A stretch of DNA of 64,000 nt from the NCBI RefSeq assembly GCF_001571225.1, contig NZ_BCTJ01000008.1:83792-147791 (forward strand), given 5' to 3'. The stretch is from Hydrogenophaga palleronii NBRC 102513 (GTDB lineage: Bacteria; Pseudomonadota; Gammaproteobacteria; Burkholderiales; Burkholderiaceae_C). Both the position numbers and the translations under genes were made by a program. Of this stretch, positions 17,826 to 26,642 are shown one piece after another. The notes below the pieces were generated by a model. That model did not search any database and had not been told where the DNA came from. It saw only the letters and a list, made by a program, of their open reading frames with translations. Each line of letters begins with the position of its first letter. Within the stretch, counting starts at the first letter, position 1.

Positions 17826-18974
17826 TTACTTGAGGTCGTCGGCCAGCACCTTGGCGATGCGCTGTGCCGCGGTCGAGGCGTCGGGCTGGCCCTGGGCGTC
17901 GAGCACCGCCACCGTGGTCTTGTTGTCGGCGCTGCTGCGCACCGACACCTGGTAACGGGCGGCCTTGGCCTCGGTCTTGGAGGCGCCGAAGAGCTTGCCG
18001 AAGAAGCCGGGCTCCTTGGCATCCATCACCGGTTCGACGTAGCGCACAAAGTACAGGCCCTTGCTGCGGTCGCGGTCTTCCACCGTGAAGCCGGTGCGGT
18101 CCAGCGACAGGCCGACACGGCGCCAGGCGCGGTCGAAGTTGTCTTCGAACAGCACCACCGGGGCGTTGTTCACCGTGCTCACGCGGGCTGCGGCCTGCAC
18201 CGGCGCGCTGGCGGCGATGGCCTGCGATTGCGCTTCGGTCACACCGAGCTTGACCATCAGGCGGCGCAGGAACTCGGTTTCGAGTTCCACGTCGGCCGGG
18301 CGGGGTTGCCACACGGTCTGGTCTTTTTCCTTGGTGGAGTAAACCTCGACCATACCGCGGTGGCTGATGTAGATCTCGGTGCCGCCGTTGGCGGTGCGCT
18401 CCAGGCGGGTGCGGAAGCGGTCACGCTCGCCGGTGGAGTAGAGGTTCTCGAACACCTTGCCGATGGTCGAGCGGATGAAATCCTGCGGCAGCTTGGCGCG
18501 GTTCTCGGCCCAGTCGGTTTCCATGATGCCCAGCCCTTCCTGGTCGAGATCAAGCAGGAAACCGTTTTCCTGCCAGAAGTCGCGGATCGGGCTCCAGAGC
18601 TTGTCGGCCGGGCGGTTCACCACCAGCCAGCGCTGGTTGCCGGCGCGTTCGATGCGCACGTCACCCACCGTCACGGCGGCGGTGCTGGCGGCCGTGGCCT
18701 GTGCCGGCTGTGCGGTTTCGTAGCCGCTGGCGGTGACCGTGGTGCCGGGCACGTTGTAGCGCGAGTCGCGACTGAGCTGGCTCAGGTCGGGCGGCACGTC
18801 CAGCGTGCTGCCGCGTTGCGCGCTCTTGTAGTCGATCTTGTCTTCCTGCAGCATCGAGCAGCCCGATGCCAGCAGGGCGGCTGCCAGCACCAGGCCCAGG
18901 CGGGGCAGGAGGCGGGCAGCAGAGGGCGCGCTGGTGTTGGCGTGCAGGGTCGGATTCGGGGTGCGGATGGGCAT
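17826..18974 (-). CDS. bamC: Outer membrane protein assembly factor BamC (NlpB-like lipoprotein)
   Basis: The 382-residue lipoprotein has a long n-region, a hydrophobic core and a lipobox ending LLASGC, followed by the conserved unstructured start containing IDYKSAQRG and LDVPPDL. Two helix-grip domains follow, the first ending near EVYSTKEKDQT and the second beginning around VLFEDNFDRAWRRVG. BamC joins BamA, B, D and E in inserting beta-barrel proteins into the outer membrane. It is 42 bases downstream of dapA, the same dapA-bamC order as in E. coli. The ATG at 18974 gives a signal peptide about 20 residues longer than usual. Confidence 0.93.
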   Translation of the reverse strand: MPIRTPNPTLHANTSAPSAARLLPRLGLVLAAALLASGCSMLQEDKIDYKSAQRGSTLDVPPDLSQLSRDSRYNVPGTTVTASGYETAQPAQATAASTAAVTVGDVRIERAGNQRWLVVNRPADKLWSPIRDFWQENGFLLDLDQEGLGIMETDWAENRAKLPQDFIRSTIGKVFENLYSTGERDRFRTRLERTANGGTEIYISHRGMVEVYSTKEKDQTVWQPRPADVELETEFLRRLMVKLGVTEAQSQAIAASAPVQAAARVSTVNNAPVVLFEDNFDRAWRRVGLSLDRTGFTVEDRDRSKGLYFVRYVEPVMDAKEPGFFGKLFGASKTEAKAARYQVSVRSSADNKTTVAVLDAQGQPDASTAAQRIAKVLADDLK

Positions 18975-19016
18975 GTTGAGGGGCTCGTTGAAAACGGAGG
19001 GATCGCTCGCCGGGAC

Positions 19017-19916
19017 TCAGGCCAGCAGGCCGCTGGCCCGCAGGGCGCCTTCGACCGTGGGCACCAGGGGGCGAGACATCGGTGTCATGGGCAGGCGCAT
19101 GGCCTCGTTGCACAGGCCCAGGCGGGACATGGCCCACTTGAGCGGGATCGGGTTGGCTTCGACAAACAGGTTCTTGTGCACCGGCATCAGCTGGAACTGG
19201 ATCGCCATGGCGCGGCGCGCATCGCCTGCGATGGCCGCAGCGCAGAGTTCGCTCATCAGGCGCGGCGCGATGTTGGCGGTCACGCTGATGTTGCCCTGGC
19301 CACCGCACAGCATGAGGGCGACGGCGGTCGGGTCGTCGCCGGAGTAGATCGAGAAGCCCTTGGGCACGTCGCGGATCAGCCACTGCGCGCGTTCGATGTT
19401 GCCGGTGGCTTCCTTGATGCCGACGATGCCGGGCACCTGGGCCAGGCGCAGCACGGTGTCGTGCGCCATGTCGGCCACGGTGCGGCCGGGCACGTTGTAG
19501 AGCACGGTGGGCAGGTCGCCCACGGCTTCGGCGATGGCCTTGAAGTGCTGGTACTGGCCCTCTTGCGTGGGCTTGTTGTAGTAGGGCACGACCTGCAGCT
19601 GGCAGTCGGCGCCCACGCTTTGCGCGAAGCGCGCCAGCTCGATCGCCTCGGCGGTGGAGTTGGCGCCGCAGCCGGCCATGATGGGCACGCGCTTGTCGCC
19701 GTGGGTCTTGGCCTGCTCGACGGAGACGCGAATGATCTCGCAGTGCTCTTCGACGTTGACCGTGGGCGATTCGCCGGTGGTGCCGACGACGCCGATGCAG
19801 TCGGTGCCTTCGGTGATGTGCCAGTCGATCAGCTTGCGCAGGGTGGGGTAGTCCACGCTGCCGTCTTCATGCATGGGCGTGACCAAGGCCACGATGCTGC
19901 CGGTAATGGGATTCAT
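19017..19916 (-). CDS. dapA: 4-hydroxy-tetrahydrodipicolinate synthase
   Basis: The 299-residue TIM-barrel enzyme condenses pyruvate with aspartate semialdehyde in lysine and meso-diaminopimelate synthesis. GTTGESPT, the Tyr in VLYNVPGRT and the Schiff-base Lys168 in GIKEATGN are present. The start at 19916 ([15 protein letters not shown]) is the conventional one; an in-frame ATG at 19973 would add a non-conserved stretch. Cell-wall and outer-membrane functions are linked here by the downstream bamC gene. Confidence 0.96.
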   Translation of the reverse strand: MNPITGSIVALVTPMHEDGSVDYPTLRKLIDWHITEGTDCIGVVGTTGESPTVNVEEHCEIIRVSVEQAKTHGDKRVPIMAGCGANSTAEAIELARFAQSVGADCQLQVVPYYNKPTQEGQYQHFKAIAEAVGDLPTVLYNVPGRTVADMAHDTVLRLAQVPGIVGIKEATGNIERAQWLIRDVPKGFSIYSGDDPTAVALMLCGGQGNISVTANIAPRLMSELCAAAIAGDARRAMAIQFQLMPVHKNLFVEANPIPLKWAMSRLGLCNEAMRLPMTPMSRPLVPTVEGALRASGLLA

Positions 19917-19994
19917 AGCTAAGGGCTCGAATTGGGCTGTATGCAGGGCGCCCACCCCAGGAGGGCGGGCCACGGCACACGCGAAGGGTGCATT

Positions 19995-20549
19995 CTACCC
20001 AGTGGCGTCCAGAGGAAACCGCGGGGGCGAGACGGGGGTGCCCGTGGGTTTTCGCACCGCCGCCAAGCGTTGCACGAAACGTTCGGGGCGGTCGCAGAAG
20101 CCGTCTTCGTACGCCACCACCTGCAGACCCTCGCTGGCGCGCAAAAGTTCGCCGGGCTGCAGCAGAAAGTCCGGGCGCGAGGGCTTGCCCACGCTTTCAT
20201 TGCCGGCGGCGAAGGTCTCGTACAGCAGCACGCCGCCCTCGGCCACGCTTTGCACGATCACCGGCAGCAGCGGCCGCCAGAGGTAGTTGGTGACCAGCAC
20301 CAGATCAAACCGCTCACCCTCGAACGGCCAGGGGCCGTTTTCGATGTCGGCCTGCACCGCACGGCCCCAGGATGCGACCGCCGCGATGGCCTCGGGCGAA
20401 CGGTCCACGCCGGTGACGCGGTGCCCGCGTTGCGCGAACCAGCGCAGGTGGCGGCCATGGCCGCAGGCCACGTCGAGCACCGAACCGCCGGGTGGCACCA
20501 GGTGCGACCAGCGCTGCACCCAGGCAGAAATTGCTTCGGTACCGTGCAT
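19995..20549 (-). CDS. Class I SAM-dependent methyltransferase
   Basis: The 184-residue protein has a Rossmann fold with motif I VLDVACGHGRHLRWFA, the acidic residue at the end of strand 2 (GVDRSPEAI), and the post-motif DLVLVTNYLWRPLLP. Homologues of this short type resemble TehB/tellurite-resistance methyltransferases and rRNA-unrelated small-molecule methyltransferases; the substrate is unknown. I chose the ATG at 20549 (MHGTEAISAW) over 20594. It lies 78 bases upstream of dapA and may be the first gene of the dapA-bamC unit. Confidence 0.82.
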   Translation of the reverse strand: MHGTEAISAWVQRWSHLVPPGGSVLDVACGHGRHLRWFAQRGHRVTGVDRSPEAIAAVASWGRAVQADIENGPWPFEGERFDLVLVTNYLWRPLLPVIVQSVAEGGVLLYETFAAGNESVGKPSRPDFLLQPGELLRASEGLQVVAYEDGFCDRPERFVQRLAAVRKPTGTPVSPPRFPLDATG

Positions 20550-20670
20550 GTCAGTGCGCCTCCCGGCGCATGGCGTGTTTGTGTTCTGGAGCATCGTGGA
20601 ACGGGATTTGGCGGGCTGCAGGTGCGGCCCCCATGTCGGGGGAGGGGTGCGAAAGGCGGTATGCCATACC

Positions 20671-20799
20671 TTAGAAGCAGCTCCAGAGCTGGTCGGCCAG
20701 GCTCACCAGGAAGTCCGGCCGGTTGTACAGGGCAAAGGTGGCCAGCAAGGCCAGCATCGCGGCGGACCAGGCCAGCGCGCGCACGGCCATCGGCTTCAC
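20671..20799 (-). CDS. 42-residue single-pass membrane protein coupled to the MFS gene
   Basis: Too short for usual gene callers. A GTG at 20799 overlaps the MFS stop as GTGA and opens a frame of 42 codons ending TAA at 20671. The product begins with a basic residue pair, has one hydrophobic segment (ALAWSAAMLALLATFALY) and ends RPDFLVSLADQLWSCF. The basic start, single helix and conserved-looking polar tail fit an inner-membrane microprotein. Coupling to the transporter suggests it modulates or stabilises that protein. An internal ATG at 20790 is the alternative start. I do not assign a function. Confidence 0.6.
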   Translation of the reverse strand: MKPMAVRALAWSAAMLALLATFALYNRPDFLVSLADQLWSCF

Positions 20800-22037
20800 G
20801 CTGCGGCTCCCACGCGCTGCGGCGCGCGCACGATGGGCGACTCGCGCACCGGCAGGTTGACCAGGCCGGCAAAGATGCCGAGTGCGATCGACAGGTACCA
20901 GACGATGTTGTAGCTGCCGGTCTGGTCGTAGAGCACGCCGCCCAGCCACACGCCGAGGAAGCTGCCGATCTGGTGGCTGAAGAAGATGAAACCGCCGAGC
21001 ATGGACATGTGGGCCACGCCGAAGATCTGCGCCACCACCGCGTTGGTGGGCGGCACGGTGGAGAGCCACAGCACGCCCATCACGGCGGAGAACACGTACA
21101 CGCTCATGGGCGACAGCGGCACCAGCAGGAAGACGGTGATGACGGCGGCGCGCGCGAAGTAGATGAAGGCCAGGATGTGGCGCTTGGCCAGGCGCTGGCC
21201 GAGCGCACCGGCGGCGTAGGTGCCGATCACGTTGAACAGGCCGATCAGCGCCAGCGCATAACTCGCCACCTGCGGCGACAGGCCGTTGTCCTTGAGGTAG
21301 CTGGGCATGTGCACGCCGATGAACACCACCTGGAAACCGCAGACGAAGTAACCCGCCATCAGCAACTGGAAGCTGCGGTAGCGGAAAGCCTCGCGCAGCG
21401 CCTGGCCGATGGTCTGCTCGCGCTGCACGGGCGCACCGCCGCCGAACCCGGGTTCGCGCAGGCCCATGGCCAGCGGCACGATCAGCAGCACCACCACACC
21501 CAGGATCAGCAGGGCCTGCTGCCAGCCGAAATCGCTGATCAGCCAGCCTTCTACCGGCACCATGAGGAACTGGCCGAACGAGCCCGCGGCCGCGGCCACG
21601 CCCATGGCCCAGGAGCGCTTCTCGGCCGGAATCTGGCGGCCGATCACGCCGTAGACCACGGCATAGGTGGTGCCTGCCTGGGCTGCGCCGATCAGCACGC
21701 CGGCGGTGAGCGCAAAGCTGAGTGGTGTGGTGGTCAGCGCCATGCCGGCCAGGCCCAGGCCGTACAACACGGCGCCGCCCACCAGCACGCGGGAGGCGCC
21801 GAAACGGTCGGCCACCATGCCGGCGAAGATGCCGAACACGCCCCAAGAGAGGTTCTGGATCGCCAGCGCAAAGGCGAAGTTCTCCCGCGTCCAGCCCTGC
21901 GCCTGCGTGATCGGCTGCAACCACAGCCCGAAGCCGTGGCGCACGCCCATCGACAGGGTGACGATCAGCGCACCGCACGCCAGCACCTGCAAGGCAGAGA
22001 GGCGGGGTGGGGAGGGGAGGGTGGGCGTCGAGGACAT
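20796..22037 (-). CDS. MFS transporter, oxalate/formate antiporter-like family
   Basis: The 413-residue protein has twelve predicted membrane helices. VRHGFGLWLQPITQ in helix 1 and NLSWGVFGIFAGMVADRFGASRVL, covering the helix 2-3 loop with the MFS motif A-like GMVADRFG, point to the OFA/monocarboxylate-type branch. The start at 22037 (MSSTPTLPSPPRLS) was chosen because residues upstream in this frame are shadow of the parE promoter. It is divergent from parE with a LexA-type box in the 160-base gap. Substrate unknown, probably an organic anion. Confidence 0.85.
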   Translation of the reverse strand: MSSTPTLPSPPRLSALQVLACGALIVTLSMGVRHGFGLWLQPITQAQGWTRENFAFALAIQNLSWGVFGIFAGMVADRFGASRVLVGGAVLYGLGLAGMALTTTPLSFALTAGVLIGAAQAGTTYAVVYGVIGRQIPAEKRSWAMGVAAAAGSFGQFLMVPVEGWLISDFGWQQALLILGVVVLLIVPLAMGLREPGFGGGAPVQREQTIGQALREAFRYRSFQLLMAGYFVCGFQVVFIGVHMPSYLKDNGLSPQVASYALALIGLFNVIGTYAAGALGQRLAKRHILAFIYFARAAVITVFLLVPLSPMSVYVFSAVMGVLWLSTVPPTNAVVAQIFGVAHMSMLGGFIFFSHQIGSFLGVWLGGVLYDQTGSYNIVWYLSIALGIFAGLVNLPVRESPIVRAPQRVGAAA

Positions 22038-22156
22038 GCAGGAAATGTAGCGAAGATGAACAGCCCCTGCCTGTCCCGGGCGTGGCGGGGTGCCTTGATA
22101 TTTTTCCGCGCCACTGATGAAGCGCGTGCATCGGGCACGGGTGGCGGTTGAAAAGT

Positions 22157-22172
22157 CTGTATTTGCATACAG
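22157..22172. promoter_or_regulatory. LexA-type (SOS) box upstream of parE
   Basis: CTGTAT-TTGC-ATACAG is a perfect 6-4-6 inverted repeat and fits the CTG-N10-CAG LexA consensus used in many beta- and gammaproteobacteria. It lies 26 bases before the parE ATG, just upstream of the -10, and 120 bases from the divergent MFS start. Confidence 0.65.
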
Positions 22173-22183
22173 TTCCCGGAGCA

Positions 22184-22189
22184 TACAAT
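22184..22189 (+). promoter_or_regulatory. -10 element of parE, predicting a leaderless mRNA
   Basis: TACAAT ends 8 bases before the ATG at 22198, so transcription should begin within one or two bases of the start codon. No Shine-Dalgarno sequence is present in CCGCCCCC before the ATG. Confidence 0.55.
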
Positions 22190-22197
22190 CCGCCCCC

Positions 22198-24168
22198 ATG
22201 GCGACCCAAACACCCAACGAATACTCCGAAGGCTCGATCCGCGTCCTCAAAGGGCTGGAGCCGGTCAAGCAGCGGCCGGGCATGTACACCCGCACCGACA
22301 ACCCGCTGCACATCATCCAGGAAGTGCTGGACAACGCGGCCGACGAGGCCCTGGCCGGCTACGGCAAGAAGATCAAGGTCACGCTGCATGCCGACCATTC
22401 GGTGAGCGTGGAAGACGACGGCCGCGGCATCCCCTTCGGTCTGCACCCGGAAGAAAAGGCGCCGGTGGTCGAGCTGGTGTTCACCCGGCTGCACGCCGGT
22501 GGCAAGTTTGACAAGGGCAAGGGTGGCGCGTACAGCTTCTCGGGTGGCCTGCACGGCGTGGGCGTGAGCGTGACCAACGCGCTCTCCACCCGCCTGGAGG
22601 TGACCAGCTTCCGCGAAGGCCAGGTGGCGAAGCTGGCGTTTTCCGCTGGCGACGTGATCGAACCGCTGGCAGTGAGCAGCAAGGGCGAGGGCGACCGCAA
22701 GCAGGGCACCACCGTGCGCGCCTGGCCCGACGCAAAGTACTTCGAATCCGCCGCGCTGCCCATGGGCGAACTCACCCACCTGCTGCGCAGCAAGGCGGTG
22801 CTGATGCCCGGCGTGAGCGTGACGCTGGTGAACGAAAAGATCAAGGACACGCAGACTTGGCTCTACAAGGGCGGCCTGCGCGACTACCTGCAGCAGACGC
22901 TCAACGGCGAGCCGGTGATTCCGCTGTTTGAAGGTGAAGGCTTTGCCGACAGCGGGCACGACAGCTTCGCCGAAGGCGAGGGCGCGGCCTGGTGCGTTGC
23001 CTTCACCGAAGACGGCCAGCCGGTGCGCGAAAGCTATGTGAACCTGATCCCCACCAGCGCCGGCGGCACGCACGACAGCGGCCTGCGCGACGGCCTGTTC
23101 CAGGCGGTCAAGGGCTTCATCGAACTGCACGCCCTGCTGCCCAAGGGCGTGAAGCTGCTGCCCGAAGACGTGTTCGCGCGCGCCAGTTATGTGCTGAGCG
23201 CCAAGGTGCTCGACCCGCAGTTCCAGGGCCAGATCAAGGAGCGCCTGAACTCGCGCGACGCGGTGCGCCTGGTCGGCAGCTTCGTGCGTCCTGCGCTGGA
23301 GTTGTGGCTCAACCAGCACGTGGACTACGGCAAGAAACTGGCCGAGCTCGCCATCAAGGCCGCGCAGTCGCGCCAGAAGGCGGGCCAGAAGGTCGAGAAA
23401 CGCAAGGGCTCCGGCGTGGCCGTGCTGCCCGGCAAGCTGACCGACTGCGAAAGCAAGGATGTGGCACACAACGAGGTGTTCCTGGTCGAGGGCGACTCGG
23501 CCGGCGGCAGCGCCAAGATGGGCCGCGACAAGGAAAGCCAGGCCGTGCTGCCCTTGCGCGGCAAGGTGCTCAACACCTGGGAGGTGGAACGCGACCGGCT
23601 GTTTGCCAACACCGAAATCCACGACATCTCGGTCGCCATCGGCGTCGATCCACACGGCCCGAACGACACGCCCGACCTGAGCGGCCTGCGCTACGGCAAG
23701 GTCTGCATCCTGTCTGACGCGGACGTGGACGGCTCGCACATCCAGGTGCTGCTGCTCACGCTGTTCTTCCGCCATTTCCCCAAACTTATCGAAACCGGCC
23801 ACGTGTTCGTGGCGCGCCCGCCGCTGTTCCGTGTGGACATCCCCGCGCGTGGCAAGAAGCCGGCGGCCAAGCAGTACGCGCTCGACGAAGGCGAACTGCA
23901 CGCCATCCTCGACAAGAGCGCCAAGGACGGCGTGGCGCCAGAGAAGTGCCAGATCAGCCGTTTCAAGGGCTTGGGCGAAATGAGCGCCGAACAGCTCTGG
24001 GACACCACCCTCAACCCCGACACCCGCCGCCTCATGCCGGTGGTGCTGGGCGCGATCGACTTTGCCGGCACCGAAGCCCTCATCACCAAGCTCATGGGCA
24101 AGGGCGAAGCCGCCTCGCGCCGCGAGCTGATGGAGCTGCACGGCGATTCGGTCGAGATCGACATCTAG
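22198..24168 (+). CDS. parE: DNA topoisomerase IV subunit B
   Basis: The 656-residue protein is a type IIA topoisomerase ATPase subunit. The GHKL ATP site is visible in EVLDNAADEAL, DDGRGIP and GGLHGVGVSVTNALS; the TOPRIM domain has EGDSAGG and DADVDGSHI; the C-terminus has RFKGLGEM. It works with ParC to unlink daughter chromosomes. Length and the absence of the GyrB insert favour ParE, and parC follows 118 bases downstream. The ATG at 22198 matches the usual N-terminus. Confidence 0.95.
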   Translation: MATQTPNEYSEGSIRVLKGLEPVKQRPGMYTRTDNPLHIIQEVLDNAADEALAGYGKKIKVTLHADHSVSVEDDGRGIPFGLHPEEKAPVVELVFTRLHAGGKFDKGKGGAYSFSGGLHGVGVSVTNALSTRLEVTSFREGQVAKLAFSAGDVIEPLAVSSKGEGDRKQGTTVRAWPDAKYFESAALPMGELTHLLRSKAVLMPGVSVTLVNEKIKDTQTWLYKGGLRDYLQQTLNGEPVIPLFEGEGFADSGHDSFAEGEGAAWCVAFTEDGQPVRESYVNLIPTSAGGTHDSGLRDGLFQAVKGFIELHALLPKGVKLLPEDVFARASYVLSAKVLDPQFQGQIKERLNSRDAVRLVGSFVRPALELWLNQHVDYGKKLAELAIKAAQSRQKAGQKVEKRKGSGVAVLPGKLTDCESKDVAHNEVFLVEGDSAGGSAKMGRDKESQAVLPLRGKVLNTWEVERDRLFANTEIHDISVAIGVDPHGPNDTPDLSGLRYGKVCILSDADVDGSHIQVLLLTLFFRHFPKLIETGHVFVARPPLFRVDIPARGKKPAAKQYALDEGELHAILDKSAKDGVAPEKCQISRFKGLGEMSAEQLWDTTLNPDTRRLMPVVLGAIDFAGTEALITKLMGKGEAASRRELMELHGDSVEIDI

Positions 24169-24173
24169 CTGAA

Positions 24174-24247
24174 CTCCCCCCGCGCCGCTTCGCGTCACCC
24201 CTCAGGGGCGACACTGGCAGACCGGCAGAGCCGGATCTGCGGTGTCC
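24174..24247 (+). repeat. Dispersed GC-rich repeat, copy 1 (parE-parC gap)
   Basis: After the parE stop the sequence CTCCCCCCGCGCCGCTTCGC, a CCCCTCAGGGG hairpin, and ACCGGCAGAGCCGG align with the repeat copies at 50431 and 51480 read on the minus strand. Two stems are conserved in position (CCCCT/AGGGG and CCGGC/GCCGG) although bases differ. Confidence 0.6.
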
Positions 24248-24286
24248 TTGACCGAATCGCCGCCTTGAACGAAGAACCGATTTGCC

Positions 24287-26635
24287 ATGACTGAAACTCC
24301 TGAACTGCCGCTGTCCGCACCGGACGATGACGGCATGAACCTCGCCAACTACGCCCAGCGCGCCTACCTGGAGTACGCGCTCTCGGTCGTGAAGGGCCGC
24401 GCCCTGCCCGACGTCTGCGACGGCCAGAAGCCGGTGCAGCGCCGCATCCTCTACAGCATGGACCGCATGGGTCTGGGCTTCAGCGGGCCGAACCGCAACA
24501 CCGCCGCGCGCCCGGTAAAGAGCGCGCGCGTGGTTGGTGACGTGCTGGGCCGCTTCCACCCGCACGGCGACCAGGCCGCCTACGACGCGCTGGTGCGCAT
24601 GGCGCAGGACTTTGCCCAGCGTTACCCACTGATCGACGGCCAGGGCAACTTTGGCTCGCGCGACGGCGACGGCGCCGCGGCCATGCGATACACCGAAGCG
24701 CGGCTGGCCAAGATCACCACCCTGCTGCTCGACGAGATCGACGAAGGCACGGTGGACTTCGTGCCCAACTACGACGGCTCCACCGTCGAACCCAAACAAC
24801 TGCCGGCGCGCCTGCCGTTCAACCTGCTCAACGGCGCGTCGGGCATTGCCGTGGGCCTAGCGACCGAAATCCCCAGCCACAACCTGCGCGAAGTGGCCGA
24901 CGCCTGCGTGGCGCTGGTGAAGAACCCCAAGCTCACCGACGAGGAACTGCTCGCCATCCTGCCCGGGCCCGACTACCCCGGTGGCGGCCAGATCATCAGC
25001 CCGGCCGGCGACATTGCCGACGCCTACCGCAGCGGCCGCGGCAGCCTCAAGGTGCGGGCGCGCTGGAAGATCGAAGACCTCGCACGCGGCCAGTGGCAAC
25101 TGGTGGTGAACGAGTTGCCGCCCGGCGTGAGCACGCAGCGCGTGCTGGAAGAAATCGAGGAACTCACCAACCCCAAGGTGAAGGCCGGCAAGAAGGCGCT
25201 CACGCAAGACCAGACCCAGCTCAAGGCCAGCATCCTGATGGTGCTCGACGGCGTGCGCGACGAGTCCAGCAAGGACGCGCCGGTGCGCCTGGTGTTCGAG
25301 CCCAAGAGCAGCCGCATCGAGCAGCAGGAACTCATCACCACGCTGCTGGCCCACACCAGCCTGGAAACCTCGGCACCGATCAACCTCACCATGGTGGGGC
25401 TGGACGGCCGGCCGACGCAGAAGTCGCTGCGCCTGATGCTCACCGAGTGGATCGCGTTCCGCCAGGGCACCATCACCCGCCGTTCGCAGCACCGCCTGAA
25501 CAAGGTGCTCGACCGCATCCACATCCTCGAAGGCCGGCAGTTGGTGCTGCTCAACATCGACGAGGTGATCCGCATCATCCGCCACAGCGACGAGCCCAAG
25601 CCCGCGCTGATCGAGGCCTTCAAGCTCAGCGACCGCCAGGCCGAGGACATTCTTGAAATCCGCCTGCGCCAGCTGGCGCGGCTCGAAGCCATCAAGATCG
25701 AGCAGGAGCTGAAGGAACTGCGCGAAGAGCAGGGCAAGCTGGAAGACATCCTGGCCAACCCGGGCAGCTTGAAGCGCCTGATGGTGAGAGAGATCGAAGC
25801 CGACGCCAAGACCTTCGCCGACCCGCGCCGCACGCTGATCCAGGCCGAGAAGAAGGCTGTGGCCGAAATCAAGGTGGTGGACGAACCGGTGACGGTGGTG
25901 ATCTCCAGCAAAGGCTGGGTGCGCGCGCGCACCGGCCACGGCCACGAGAAGGCCAGCTTCGCCTTCAAGGCCGGCGACGGCCTGTACGGCACCTTCGAGT
26001 GCCGCACGGTGGACACGCTCATCACCTTCGGCAGCAACGGCCGCGTCTACTCGGTGCCGGTGGCCAGCCTGCCGGGTGCGCGCGGCGACGGCCAGCCCAT
26101 CACCACGCTGATCGAGCTGGAAAGCGGCACGCAGCCGCTGCACTACTTCGCCGGCCCGGCCCATGCGGCGCTGCTGCTGGCGGGTTCGGGTGGTTACGGC
26201 TTCCTGGCCACGGTGGAGAACATGACCACGCGCCAGCGCGGCGGCAAGACCTTCCTCAACCTGGGCGAGGGCGAAACGCCGTGTGCACCGTCGCACGCCG
26301 CCTTCACCTCGGGTGGCACGCCGCTGGCGCCGGCCACGCACGTCTGCTGTGCCTCCACCGGCGGGCGCATCCTCACCTTCGAAATCAGCGAACTCAAGCA
26401 GATGGAGAAGGGTGGCCGCGGCCTGCTGTTGATCGACCTGGAAGCGAAAGACACGCTCGCCGGTGCAGCCGCCTACACGCGCAGCGTGAAGATCGAAGGC
26501 ATCGGCCGCGGCGGCAAGGAGCGCGACGAAACGCTGGAGATTCGCAGCCTGAACAACGCGCGGGCCGCGCGTGCCCGCAAGGGCAAGGCGGCCGACCTGG
26601 GCTTCAAGCCCAACCGCATCACGCGGGTCGAGTAG
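24287..26635 (+). CDS. parC: DNA topoisomerase IV subunit A
   Basis: The 782-residue protein has the breakage-reunion domain with the catalytic Tyr in [10 protein letters not shown] and the pore-helix region [20 protein letters not shown], followed by a coiled coil (about residues 430-500) and a C-terminal beta-propeller. The residue equivalent to E. coli Ser80, a quinolone contact, is Gln here (HGDQAAYDA). Together with ParE it decatenates chromosomes. The ATG at 24287 is the conventional start, and the gap to parE holds a dispersed repeat. Confidence 0.95.
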   Translation: MTETPELPLSAPDDDGMNLANYAQRAYLEYALSVVKGRALPDVCDGQKPVQRRILYSMDRMGLGFSGPNRNTAARPVKSARVVGDVLGRFHPHGDQAAYDALVRMAQDFAQRYPLIDGQGNFGSRDGDGAAAMRYTEARLAKITTLLLDEIDEGTVDFVPNYDGSTVEPKQLPARLPFNLLNGASGIAVGLATEIPSHNLREVADACVALVKNPKLTDEELLAILPGPDYPGGGQIISPAGDIADAYRSGRGSLKVRARWKIEDLARGQWQLVVNELPPGVSTQRVLEEIEELTNPKVKAGKKALTQDQTQLKASILMVLDGVRDESSKDAPVRLVFEPKSSRIEQQELITTLLAHTSLETSAPINLTMVGLDGRPTQKSLRLMLTEWIAFRQGTITRRSQHRLNKVLDRIHILEGRQLVLLNIDEVIRIIRHSDEPKPALIEAFKLSDRQAEDILEIRLRQLARLEAIKIEQELKELREEQGKLEDILANPGSLKRLMVREIEADAKTFADPRRTLIQAEKKAVAEIKVVDEPVTVVISSKGWVRARTGHGHEKASFAFKAGDGLYGTFECRTVDTLITFGSNGRVYSVPVASLPGARGDGQPITTLIELESGTQPLHYFAGPAHAALLLAGSGGYGFLATVENMTTRQRGGKTFLNLGEGETPCAPSHAAFTSGGTPLAPATHVCCASTGGRILTFEISELKQMEKGGRGLLLIDLEAKDTLAGAAAYTRSVKIEGIGRGGKERDETLEIRSLNNARAARARKGKAADLGFKPNRITRVE

Positions 26636-26642
26636 CGCAAGC

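Noticed and set aside
20671..24198. A 1175-codon open frame on the minus strand opposite parE
   Set aside because: It is the antisense shadow of parE and the MFS gene in GC-rich DNA (His/Val/Ala/Gly-rich, no domain). Only its last 42 codons (20671-20799) look real.
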